DNA from: an uncultured bacterium
GTDB taxonomy: Bacteria; Pseudomonadota; Alphaproteobacteria; Sphingomonadales; Sphingomonadaceae
NCBI GenBank assembly: GCA_903884945.1
Contig: CAISGR010000067.1
Span: 1-64,000 of the forward strand
DNA: 64,000 nt
Reading direction: 5' to 3'
Under the pieces are notes generated by a model, which was not told the DNA's origin, did no database searches, and saw nothing but the letters and a program-made list of their open reading frames with translations. The position numbers and the translations under genes are program-made. This document shows, piece by piece, positions 44,981-52,772 of the stretch. The stretch's first letter is position 1. Each line of letters starts with the position of its first letter.

Positions 44981-45139
44981 TCAGTGGATATGGATGAAGA
45001 TGGCGATGATGACGCCCCAGAGCAGCAGGCTGGCCGGCACGGCGTAGAGCAGGCCGTGGACTCGGCCGGCATACGGATCCTCGTCTGAGACCGGGATCAT
45101 GCGCGTCGAGAAGGTCTGCTTGAAGTTGGGCTGTTCCAT
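44981..45139 (-). CDS. Small single-pass membrane protein, 52 residues
   Basis: A short gene with AGGAG ideally placed before ATG 45139. The product has a polar N-terminus (MEQPNFKQTFSTRMIPVSDE) and one hydrophobic helix (LLYAVPASLLLWGVIIAIFI) near the C-terminus, ending HIH. No family is recognised. It is convergent with the glutamate dehydrogenase gene and lies downstream of the XRE-cupin gene on the same strand (86-bp gap), so it could be co-transcribed. The combination of ribosome site and membrane-helix pattern supports it. Confidence 0.65.
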   Translation of the reverse strand: MEQPNFKQTFSTRMIPVSDEDPYAGRVHGLLYAVPASLLLWGVIIAIFIHIH

Positions 45140-45225
45140 CACGCTCTCCTGAAGAAAACGTAGGAGCGACCCCGGCCCCTCGCCATTAGGGGGAAATACG
45201 AGAGCCCGCCGCGCCCCGTCGCCGC

Positions 45226-45828
45226 TCAGAACAGGGCGGGCGTGCCGACCCAGATCATCCGCACCGGCGTGTCGCCGGCATTCTGCATGCGATAGGCGTG
45301 GCGCTGGTCGAAATGGGCGCTGTCGCCGGGGCCGAGCAGGAAATGCTCGTTGCCGACCCACACTTCGAGTTCGCCTTCCAGCACGTACCAGAAGCCCTCG
45401 CCCTCGCGGTGGGACAAGGGCGATGCGAGGCCGGGCGGCACGGTGATGTGCAGCGCCTCCATCTTGCGCTCTTCGTGCTGACCGCTGAGCCGGGCATAGA
45501 CCGCCGGGCCGACCCCGGCGATCTGGAGATATTCGGGCGAATCGCCGCGCCGGACGATCTGGCCGGGCGGCGGCGTGCCGACGAAATAGCTCATCTCGAC
45601 CCCCAATGCCCGCGCGATCGACGTGAGCGACACCAGGGACGGCATCGCCAGATCGCGCTCCACCTGCGACAGGAAGGGCACGGACAGGCCGCTGCCATCG
45701 GCAAGCGCCTGCAATGTCATGCCGAGGCGCCGGCGCCGGTCGCGGATCGCCGCACCGATCGGGGGCGGACCGAGATCGGCGGCGGGGGCGTCGGGCGTCG
45801 CCGGCGCCATCACGTCGACGTCGTTCAT
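45226..45828 (-). CDS. XRE-family regulator with C-terminal cupin domain
   Basis: 200 residues. The N-terminal helix-turn-helix is IRDRRRRLGMTLQALADGSG, then LSVPFLSQVERDLAMPSLVS. The C-terminal cupin is SHREGEGFWYVLEGELEVWV, then LLGPGDSAHFDQRHAYRMQN. Such regulators sense small molecules such as amino acids, polyamines or peptides through the cupin. The gene starts 2 nt after the SnoaL-like gene, so they form one operon. The divergent TonB receptor and M24 peptidase genes are plausible targets, suggesting control of peptide uptake and use; that is inference. Confidence 0.85.
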   Translation of the reverse strand: MNDVDVMAPATPDAPAADLGPPPIGAAIRDRRRRLGMTLQALADGSGLSVPFLSQVERDLAMPSLVSLTSIARALGVEMSYFVGTPPPGQIVRRGDSPEYLQIAGVGPAVYARLSGQHEERKMEALHITVPPGLASPLSHREGEGFWYVLEGELEVWVGNEHFLLGPGDSAHFDQRHAYRMQNAGDTPVRMIWVGTPALF

Positions 45829-45830
45829 GA

Positions 45831-46283
45831 TCAGCTATGGTCTGCGATGATGCGCCAGCCGGCCGGGGTCCGGTGGAACAGCAGCGTGGTCAGCCCGCTC
45901 GCGTCTCCGCCCGATGCAGCGTCGCGGTGCAGGTGGAAACGGCCAACGACGAAGGCATGATCGCGATCCGTCATGCGGAAATCCAGGATTTCCAGGCTGA
46001 GCTGGCCCATCGCAGCGGCGCTGCCGCCGCCGAAGCGCGCCGCATACATATCGCGGATCGCCTGATAGCCGCGCACCATCTTGCCGCCACCGACATACAC
46101 CGTGTCGGGCGCATTCTCGTACAAGGTCATGAATCGATCGAGATCCGCCGCGCTCCAGGCCGCCGCGCTGGCATTCAGCGCATCCTGCACGGCAGTGCGC
46201 GCGGCACCGGGCTGCGCCGCGATTGCGGGCGATGCGGCCATGACGATCGCTGCGACGCCTGCGGCCAGAATGCTCTTGGTCAT
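45831..46283 (-). CDS. Exported SnoaL/NTF2-like protein
   Basis: 150 residues from ATG 46283, chosen because GGAGGGG sits just before it. A clear signal peptide (MTKSILAAGVAAIVMAASPA, cleaving after AIA) precedes an NTF2-fold domain: VQDALNASAAAWSAADLDRF, then VYVGGGKMVRGYQAIRDMYA and LEILDFRMTDRDHAFVVGRF. The family (SgcJ/EcaC/DUF4440-like) binds small ligands and has varied roles. It is the first gene of the operon with the XRE-cupin regulator. The specific function is unknown. Confidence 0.82.
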   Translation of the reverse strand: MTKSILAAGVAAIVMAASPAIAAQPGAARTAVQDALNASAAAWSAADLDRFMTLYENAPDTVYVGGGKMVRGYQAIRDMYAARFGGGSAAAMGQLSLEILDFRMTDRDHAFVVGRFHLHRDAASGGDASGLTTLLFHRTPAGWRIIADHS

Positions 46284-46432
46284 ATGCTCCCCTCCGGATT
46301 GAGAGAGGAGCATAGCCGAGCCGCCTAAAAAACAAACCCCTATCAAAAAAGTTTGACGTCACAAAAATGTTATGCTGATTGGTCCGTAATGGAGGATCGC
46401 ACAATGCGGTCGTGCAAAGGGGAATGGCTATT
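46284..46432. promoter_or_regulatory. Divergent control region with a TGACGTCA palindrome
   Basis: 149 bp between the regulator operon (minus) and the TonB receptor (plus). It is AT-richer than its surroundings and holds the perfect 8-bp palindrome TGACGTCA at 46354-46361, placed where an operator for the XRE-cupin protein could act on both promoters. The site assignment is only a suggestion. Confidence 0.35.
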
Positions 46433-48730
46433 ATGCGCAAGGGGAAACTGGCTTCTCTGAGTGGGGCATGCGCGCTCGCGACACTCGCGGCGACACTGGG
46501 CGCGATGCCGGCCCTGGCACAGACCGCGGATTCCACGACGGCCACGCCGATCGACAATTCGAACGACATCGTGGTCACCGCCCAGAAGCGCTCCGAGAAG
46601 CTGCAGACGGTGCCGATCAGCATCACCGCCTATACCCAGGCCGACCTGGAGCGCCGCGGCGTCACCAACCTGTATGACGTCTCGCGGATCGCGCCCTCGC
46701 TGGCAGTGGTCTCCTCGGGCCCGGGCGAGAACAACCTGATCGTACGCGGCGTCTCCTCGGTTGCCGGCTCCGCCGCGACCGTCGGCTATTATCTCGACGA
46801 CACGCCGATCGCCGCCTCCAGCAACGCCGCCCTGCTGTCGACGCGCGGCGTGATCGACCCGTCGATGATGGACGTCTCGCGGATCGAAGTGCTGCGCGGC
46901 CCGCAGGGCACGCTCTACGGCTCGAGCTCGATGGGCGGTACGGTGCGCTACATCACCAACCAGCCCAAGCTCGACGTGGTCGAGGGCCGTGTCCATGCCG
47001 AGGCATCCGGCACGGCGCATGGCGGCTTCAACTGGAACGTGAACGGCGTGATCAACGTGCCGCTCGTTACCGACAAGATGGCCCTGCGCGTCGCCGCCTA
47101 TTACCGCGACGAGGACGGCTATATCGATCGCTACGCGATCAATCCGACCAACTATCTCGCCGCCGACCCGACGGCGAAGAAGCAGGACAACGTCAACACC
47201 TACAAGACCTATGGCGCGCGCGCCGCGCTGCTGATCCAGCCGACCGAGAATCTGTCGATCACCCCTTCCTTCCTGTATCAATATACCAAGCTGGGCAGCC
47301 CGTTCACGTTCGACGGCGTGCCGGGTTCGCTGTCCAACCCGATCCAGGTCCGCGACGTCGATGAGCGCAACGTCCAGAAGAGCTGGATCGCGAACGTCAC
47401 GATCAAGCAGCAGGTCGGGCCGATCGAACTGCTCTCGTCCAGCTCCTATTATCACCGCGACGTGAGCCTGCAGGACGACTCGTCCAAGGTGATCAATTAC
47501 TTCTTCGGCACGGCGACGGTATCGCCAGTCGCGATGTACGGCAGCTACCGCAACAAGGAGTTCACGCAGGAACTGCGCGCGTCGAGCAGCTTCGACGGCC
47601 CGTTCCAGGTACTGGTCGGCGGCTTCTATCATGATGTGAAGGCACCACTCGCCTCCTCCATCCCCTACCCCTCGACCTTCCCCTATCGGGCGGACGCGCC
47701 GTTCTCGAGCTTCGACAGCATCTATTCGGGCGTGCGGCGCGCCACGCTGAAGGAATATGCCGGCTTCGGCGAGGCCTCGTACAAGATCACCCCGACGCTG
47801 ACGGCGCGTGCCGGCGTGCGCGTATTCCAGGTGGACCAGGGCTTCTACCAGTCGGGCGACGGGCTGTTCAACGGCGGCTTCTCCGAGGTCTCCAACAGTT
47901 CGCACGACCATGGCGTGACCCCGAAGGCCACGCTGCAATGGCAGGTGACGCCGGACAAGATGCTCTACGCCACCGTGTCCAAGGGCTATCGCCCCGGCGG
48001 CCCGAACAACCCGGCCCCGGCCAGCCTGTGCGGCGCCGAGGTCCAGGGCCTGGGGCTCAGCCCGAGCCAGCTCAACCGTTACGGCCCCGATCATCTCTGG
48101 AACTACGAGATCGGCGCCAAGACGAGCTGGCTCGACCATCGCCTGACCGTGAACGGGTCAGCCTTCTATATCGACTGGGCGAAGGTTCAGCAGCAGATCG
48201 TGCTGCAATGCGGCTTCAACGTCACCGCCAATTTCGGCAAGGCAGTAAGCAAGGGCGGCGAACTCGAGATCGAGTTCCGGCCGATCAAGCAGCTCACCTT
48301 GGGTGCCGGCTTCGGCTATACCGACGCCAAGCTGAAGAACGACGTGCCGGGCACGGCGGCGAAGGATGGCGACCAGCTGCCGAACGTGCCGAAATGGACG
48401 GCATCGGGCTCGGTCGAATATTCGGACCAGCTAAGCGACCGCTACAAGGGCTTTGGGCGTGTCGACTTCAGCTATCTCGGCCCGGCGGACTTCCTCTATG
48501 ATCGCACCAGCCCCTTCTATCGGCGCCCGGGCTTCTCGATCTTCAACGCGCGCGTCGGCGTGAACCCGGTGGAGGGGCCCTGGGAGGTATCGGCCTTCAT
48601 CAACAACATCTTCGACAAGAAGGGCGAGACGGACCTTCCCGTCGCGATTTCGGCCGATCTGCCGACGACGCGGCGGATCGCGCTCAACCAGCCGCGTACG
48701 ATCGGCCTGGGCGTCGGTTACCGCTTCTGA
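46433..48730 (+). CDS. TonB-dependent outer-membrane receptor
   Basis: About 765 residues from ATG 46433 with AAAGGGG upstream. It has a signal peptide (GKLASLSGACALATLAATLG then PALAQ), the TonB box DIVVTAQKRSEKLQTVPISI (the motif typical of the sphingomonad/Caulobacter class), and plug motifs NNLIVRGVSSVAGSAATVGY, DVSRIEVLRGPQGTLYGSSS and GGTVRYITNQP. A beta barrel ends in YRF. Receptors of this subclass take up varied organic nutrients rather than only iron chelates. An aminopeptidase gene follows within 60 bp, suggesting peptide-related uptake; that is inference. Confidence 0.9.
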   Translation: MRKGKLASLSGACALATLAATLGAMPALAQTADSTTATPIDNSNDIVVTAQKRSEKLQTVPISITAYTQADLERRGVTNLYDVSRIAPSLAVVSSGPGENNLIVRGVSSVAGSAATVGYYLDDTPIAASSNAALLSTRGVIDPSMMDVSRIEVLRGPQGTLYGSSSMGGTVRYITNQPKLDVVEGRVHAEASGTAHGGFNWNVNGVINVPLVTDKMALRVAAYYRDEDGYIDRYAINPTNYLAADPTAKKQDNVNTYKTYGARAALLIQPTENLSITPSFLYQYTKLGSPFTFDGVPGSLSNPIQVRDVDERNVQKSWIANVTIKQQVGPIELLSSSSYYHRDVSLQDDSSKVINYFFGTATVSPVAMYGSYRNKEFTQELRASSSFDGPFQVLVGGFYHDVKAPLASSIPYPSTFPYRADAPFSSFDSIYSGVRRATLKEYAGFGEASYKITPTLTARAGVRVFQVDQGFYQSGDGLFNGGFSEVSNSSHDHGVTPKATLQWQVTPDKMLYATVSKGYRPGGPNNPAPASLCGAEVQGLGLSPSQLNRYGPDHLWNYEIGAKTSWLDHRLTVNGSAFYIDWAKVQQQIVLQCGFNVTANFGKAVSKGGELEIEFRPIKQLTLGAGFGYTDAKLKNDVPGTAAKDGDQLPNVPKWTASGSVEYSDQLSDRYKGFGRVDFSYLGPADFLYDRTSPFYRRPGFSIFNARVGVNPVEGPWEVSAFINNIFDKKGETDLPVAISADLPTTRRIALNQPRTIGLGVGYRF

Positions 48731-48786
48731 GGATGAAACGGGGAGGGTGCCCGGCCAAGGGCGCCCTCCCCGCACAGGTGTTCAAG

Positions 48787-50184
48787 ATGTTCGATTCCGC
48801 GATCCACGATCTTCGCCGCCGGGCGCTCGCGGCGGCGATGCCGGGCGGCGTGCTGCTGTTCGCGGGGAATGACGACGCCCCGACCAATTTCCGCGCCAAC
48901 ATCTATCCTTTCGTGCAGGATGGCTGCTTCCGCTACTTCTTCGGGATCAACCGGCCCGGGCTGATCGGCCTGATCGATGTTGATGCCGGCGAATCCTGGC
49001 TGTTCGGCGAGGAAAGCACGATCGATGCGACGATCTGGCTCGGCGCCCAGCCCTCGCTTGCCGAGCAGGCCGAGGCAGTCGGCATCCGCCATGTCGGCTC
49101 TCCGGCCGACCTTGGCGCGCGCCTGGCGCTGGCGAAGAGCCAGGGCCGCGCGATCCAGCATCCGCCGGCCTATCGCGCGGATACGCTGCTCAAGCTCGCG
49201 GCGTTGCTCGGCAGCCCGACCGACACGGTCGCACAGCACCGCGCACCAGCCCTGACCGCCGCCATCATCGCGTTGCGGGAGATCAAGGCGCCCGAGGAGA
49301 TCGCCGAGATGGAAGCGGCGCTCGCCGTCACGCGCGCCATGCACCACGCGGCGATGGCCGCAACGCGCCCCGGCGTGCCCGAGCACGCAGTGGCCGGACT
49401 GATCGAAGGCATCGCGCGCGGTGCCGACCTGCACCTCGCCTATCAGACCATCTTCTCGGGCCGCGGGGAAATTCTCCACAATCTCCGCTACGACCGGGTG
49501 CTTGGCGACGGCGAGCTGGTGGTGAACGATTCAGCCGCCGTCAGCCAGCGCGGCTATGCCAGCGACATCACGCGCACCTTGCCGGTCTCGGGTCGCTTCG
49601 ACCCGCTGCAGCGCCGGCTCTACGAGGCAGTGCTGCGCGCCCAGCAGGAGGCGATCGCCGAGACCCGACCGGGCGCCTCCTATCTCCAGCTTCATCTGGG
49701 CGCGGCGCGCGTGCTCGCGGAGGAACTGATCGGCTTGGGGCTATTCCGGGGCGATCCGGCGACGGTGGTGGAAAGCGGCGCCTATGCGCTGTGCTTCCAG
49801 TGCGGGCTCGGCCACCAGATCGGCCTGGACGTCCACGACATGGAAGCGCTGGGCGAGGACAATGTCGGCTATGACGCCGAGATCAGCCGCTCGACCCTGT
49901 TCGGGCTGAAGAATCTCCGGCTGGGCAAGCGGCTGCGGCCGGGCATGGTCGTCACGATGGAGCCGGGACTCTACTTCATTCCGCAACTGATCGACCTGTG
50001 GCGCGCCGAACGCCGCCACGCAGAGCTGATCGACTATGACCGCTTCGACGCATTTCGCGGATTCGGCGGCATTCGCATCGAAGACGATGTTCTCGTCACG
50101 GAGACCGGCGCGCGCATCCTCGGCGAACCGATCGCCCGATCGGTCGACGAGGTCGAAGCGCTGATGGGAACGGGCCCGCGCTGA
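48787..50184 (+). CDS. M24-family Xaa-Pro aminopeptidase
   Basis: About 465 residues; ATG 48787 is preferred because the aminopeptidase P N-terminal domain begins there (MFDSAIHDLRRRALAAAMPG, then YPFVQDGCFRYFFGINRPGL). The C-terminal pita-bread domain keeps all five metal ligands: Asp248 (VVNDSAAVS), Asp260 (YASDITRTLPVSGRF), His343 (GLGHQIGLDVHDME), Glu392 (VVTMEPGLYF) and Glu432 (GIRIEDDVLVT). It removes N-terminal residues next to proline using a dinuclear metal centre. No signal peptide is seen, so it is cytosolic. It lies directly after the TonB receptor gene and probably shares its operon. Confidence 0.9.
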   Translation: MFDSAIHDLRRRALAAAMPGGVLLFAGNDDAPTNFRANIYPFVQDGCFRYFFGINRPGLIGLIDVDAGESWLFGEESTIDATIWLGAQPSLAEQAEAVGIRHVGSPADLGARLALAKSQGRAIQHPPAYRADTLLKLAALLGSPTDTVAQHRAPALTAAIIALREIKAPEEIAEMEAALAVTRAMHHAAMAATRPGVPEHAVAGLIEGIARGADLHLAYQTIFSGRGEILHNLRYDRVLGDGELVVNDSAAVSQRGYASDITRTLPVSGRFDPLQRRLYEAVLRAQQEAIAETRPGASYLQLHLGAARVLAEELIGLGLFRGDPATVVESGAYALCFQCGLGHQIGLDVHDMEALGEDNVGYDAEISRSTLFGLKNLRLGKRLRPGMVVTMEPGLYFIPQLIDLWRAERRHAELIDYDRFDAFRGFGGIRIEDDVLVTETGARILGEPIARSVDEVEALMGTGPR

Positions 50185-50207
50185 AGCAGCCGCGGCGGCC
50201 TAGGTGT

Positions 50208-51314
50208 TTAGGCCCTCGCTGCCTTGCGGGCCTTCAGCTCGGCCTTCCAGCCCCGCGCGCGCCACCACATGATGATCCCGGTCACGGCGAGGATCGCCGG
50301 CAGGATGCCGCCGAGGAAGATGATCGCCTGCCACAGCCCGCCCATGCCGGTGCCGTCATGGATCCGGCGCATCAGCCGGGCCGTGTTTTCCCGCTGTGGC
50401 TGTCCGGCCTTCGCCTTGCCGGTGGCATCATCGACCGTGACCTGGGGCTGGGAACTGCCAGCCAGCGCGATACGCCATTCGGGCTTGAGATCGGTCGGCC
50501 AGGTCACCTGACGCAGGTCCCCGGGAAGGACCGCTTGGGCGCTGGCGATCGCCGTGTCGAGCGACAGCCTGGTGACCGCCAGCGGCTTCGCCCGTGCCAT
50601 CGCCGCGCGATCCGGCCCGGCGCCGCGTTGCTGTGCCGCGCCGCCGAACATGCCGAAGAATTGCGGGAAGGATATCCACGCGCCGGTCAGCGAAAGCACG
50701 AACAGCGGCAGTGCGATCCAGAAGCCGAGCAGGTGATGGAGGTTGCTGTCGAGATGGGGATGCCGCCGCCAGCGAAAGCCCCGCACCCATTTCCCGACGG
50801 TCGGCCACCACAGCCATAGCCCGGTGAAGCAGGAGAGCATCATCGCGACGCCGATCCACCCGACGACCTGACGCCCAATACCGGGCACCATCAGGCTGCC
50901 ATGGATCTGGTGCATCGCGCGGATCAGGCCGCCATTGCTGCCGGACTTTTCGAGCACGCGCGCCGACGGCGGATCGAGCCACAGCGTCGTCCGCGCCGGC
51001 GGCCCGGCGCGCATCGGCTTGCCCGGCTGGCTAACCGCGACGACGACCGGCGCCCCGGCCTCCTCCGGCAGGGTGAGCGAGGCGACGCGCTCGCCGGGCG
51101 CCAGCACCGCCTCCGCCGCCGCGACATAGCGCGCCGGATCGATCATTCTATCCCCGCTGACTGCATAGCGCTGCGGATTCAGGGCATGATCGAGCGCCTC
51201 GTCCCAGACGAGCGCCGATCCCGTCAGCGAGATCGGAATGATCAGGATCGCGAGGATCAGCCCGATCCATTTATGCACCTGGAACCACGCGCGCCGCAGC
51301 GCCAGCTTGCTCAT
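50208..51314 (-). CDS. PepSY-associated membrane protein of the iron-uptake operon
   Basis: 368 residues. The PepSY-TM architecture is clear: AWFQVHKWIGLILAILIIPI (helix 1), a periplasmic PepSY-like segment, then VVGWIGVAMMLSCFTGLWLW, HHLLGFWIALPLFVLSLTGA, a second PepSY region and a last helix FLGGILPAILAVTGIIMWWR. Relatives (PiuB/FoxB-like) act with siderophore receptors, probably reducing or releasing iron in the periplasm. It is the last gene of a four-gene minus-strand operon that starts with a siderophore receptor. Confidence 0.85.
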   Translation of the reverse strand: MSKLALRRAWFQVHKWIGLILAILIIPISLTGSALVWDEALDHALNPQRYAVSGDRMIDPARYVAAAEAVLAPGERVASLTLPEEAGAPVVVAVSQPGKPMRAGPPARTTLWLDPPSARVLEKSGSNGGLIRAMHQIHGSLMVPGIGRQVVGWIGVAMMLSCFTGLWLWWPTVGKWVRGFRWRRHPHLDSNLHHLLGFWIALPLFVLSLTGAWISFPQFFGMFGGAAQQRGAGPDRAAMARAKPLAVTRLSLDTAIASAQAVLPGDLRQVTWPTDLKPEWRIALAGSSQPQVTVDDATGKAKAGQPQRENTARLMRRIHDGTGMGGLWQAIIFLGGILPAILAVTGIIMWWRARGWKAELKARKAARA

Positions 51315-51333
51315 CTCGTCGTCCTTAGTCGGC

Positions 51334-52017
51334 TTATGCGTCCGCCCAGCGGCGCAACAGATTGTGATAGACTCCGGTCAGCTTAACCACGGATGCATCA
51401 TCCTGCCCCCGGTCGGCCGCGACCGACTGAACCGCTGAATCGAGATCGAACAGGATCCGGCGCGCGCCATCGTCCCGGATCATCGACTGGATCCAGAAGA
51501 AAGAGGCGATCCGCGTGCCGCGCGTCACCGGCGTGACATGGTGGAGGCTGGAAGCCGGATAAAGCACCATATGCCCCGCCGGCAGCTTGACCTGCTGTTC
51601 GCCGAACTGGCCCTCGATCACCAGTTCGCCGCCATCATAGCTCGCGGGATCGGCCAGGAAGAGCGTCGCCGACAGATCGCTGCGGATCCGGAAATCGCTG
51701 CCGCGCCGGATACGCACGGCATTGTCGACATGCGTGCCGAACCCCTGCCCCTCGCCATAGCGATTGAACAAGGGCGGGAAGACCTTGAGCGGGAGCGCTG
51801 CAGCCACGAACAGTGGCGACGCGGCAAGCGCATCGAGGATAATGCCCCCGGCACGGCGCGCCGCCGCCGACTCCTCGGGAAGCTGCTCGTTGCGCTTGGC
51901 AAGCGCGGACTGGACGCCGGACGTGGCGTTGCCGTCGATCCAGGCGGCAGCATCGATCGTCGCGCGGATCGTGGCGAGCTGCTCCGCCGTCACGAGATCG
52001 GGGATCGCGATCAGCAT
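51334..52017 (-). CDS. piuC: PiuC/YbiX-type Fe(II)/2-oxoglutarate hydroxylase
   Basis: A 227-residue PKHD-type oxygenase. The iron-binding facial triad is visible: [11 protein letters not shown] (His, Asp) and [20 protein letters not shown] (second His, with the 2-oxoglutarate-binding Arg). [20 protein letters not shown] is family-typical. These enzymes are regularly encoded beside TonB siderophore receptors and are iron-regulated; the substrate is not known. Its start overlaps the Sel1 gene by 7 nt, and the PepSY gene follows 19 bp later. Confidence 0.9.
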   Translation of the reverse strand: MLIAIPDLVTAEQLATIRATIDAAAWIDGNATSGVQSALAKRNEQLPEESAAARRAGGIILDALAASPLFVAAALPLKVFPPLFNRYGEGQGFGTHVDNAVRIRRGSDFRIRSDLSATLFLADPASYDGGELVIEGQFGEQQVKLPAGHMVLYPASSLHHVTPVTRGTRIASFFWIQSMIRDDGARRILFDLDSAVQSVAADRGQDDASVVKLTGVYHNLLRRWADA

Positions 52018-52766
52018 GCGCCGGCCCCCTGCCGCAGCGCCTGGACCCCGCGCACCCGAAACGCCGGCAGGTCGGCCGATGCCAGCCAGGCGATGGCCTT
52101 GTCGACAAAGGCCGGCGTCGCCGTCTCGCCGGCGCGCCGCAGCCAGCCGATCGCTTCCTCGACCTTGCCGGCCGCACCGAGCATGCGGGCATGGTTGAAC
52201 GCGCCGCGGAAATCGCCGCCCCGTGCCGCCCGGGCATAGCAGCGCGCCGCCGTCGCCAGATCGCGCGGGACGACCCAGCCATCCTCATGGAAGCTGCCGA
52301 CGAAGTTGATCGCCTTGGCGTTGCCGAGCGCGGCCGCCCGCCTGAACCAGTCGAGCGCCGCCGCCTTGTCCTCGGCGACCCCTGCGCCGAGCGCGAGAAG
52401 CGTCGCGTAATTGTACATGCCCCAATCGAGCCCGCGCTCGGCCGCGATCCGGTAGCAGGCGGCGGCGCGCGCCTTGTCGGGCGCGGTGCCCCAGCCGAGA
52501 TCGTAGCAGCGGCCGACCATGTTGATCGCCATCAGGTGATGCTGCGCCGCCGCCCGGACGAACCAGCCGAGCGCAGCGGCCTCGTCCTTTTCCACCCCTG
52601 CCCCATCAAGCAGCAGCTGGCCGTAGACGGCCTGCGCCTCGGCGAGGCCAGCCTCGGCCGCCGCGCGGAGGAACGCGGCGCGCTCCCCGGGCTGGCCCGA
52701 GAGGCGCGCGGCAATATCCTCCGGCGACAACCGGTTGAGCTCGTCGAGCCCGAGCGTCTCCCCCAT
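52011..52766 (-). CDS. Sel1-repeat protein of the iron operon
   Basis: 251 residues built mainly of Sel1-like (TPR-related) repeats: [20 protein letters not shown], then [40 protein letters not shown] and [20 protein letters not shown]. No signal peptide is obvious. Such proteins, often placed between a siderophore receptor and PiuC in proteobacteria, probably mediate protein contacts. It starts 6 nt after the receptor stop and overlaps piuC, so the three are tightly co-translated. Confidence 0.85.
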   Translation of the reverse strand: MGETLGLDELNRLSPEDIAARLSGQPGERAAFLRAAAEAGLAEAQAVYGQLLLDGAGVEKDEAAALGWFVRAAAQHHLMAINMVGRCYDLGWGTAPDKARAAACYRIAAERGLDWGMYNYATLLALGAGVAEDKAAALDWFRRAAALGNAKAINFVGSFHEDGWVVPRDLATAARCYARAARGGDFRGAFNHARMLGAAGKVEEAIGWLRRAGETATPAFVDKAIAWLASADLPAFRVRGVQALRQGAGAC

Positions 52767-52772
52767 CGGCCT

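Noticed and set aside
46370..48139. A 589-codon minus-strand frame opposite the second TonB receptor
   Set aside because: Antisense shadow without recognisable protein features.
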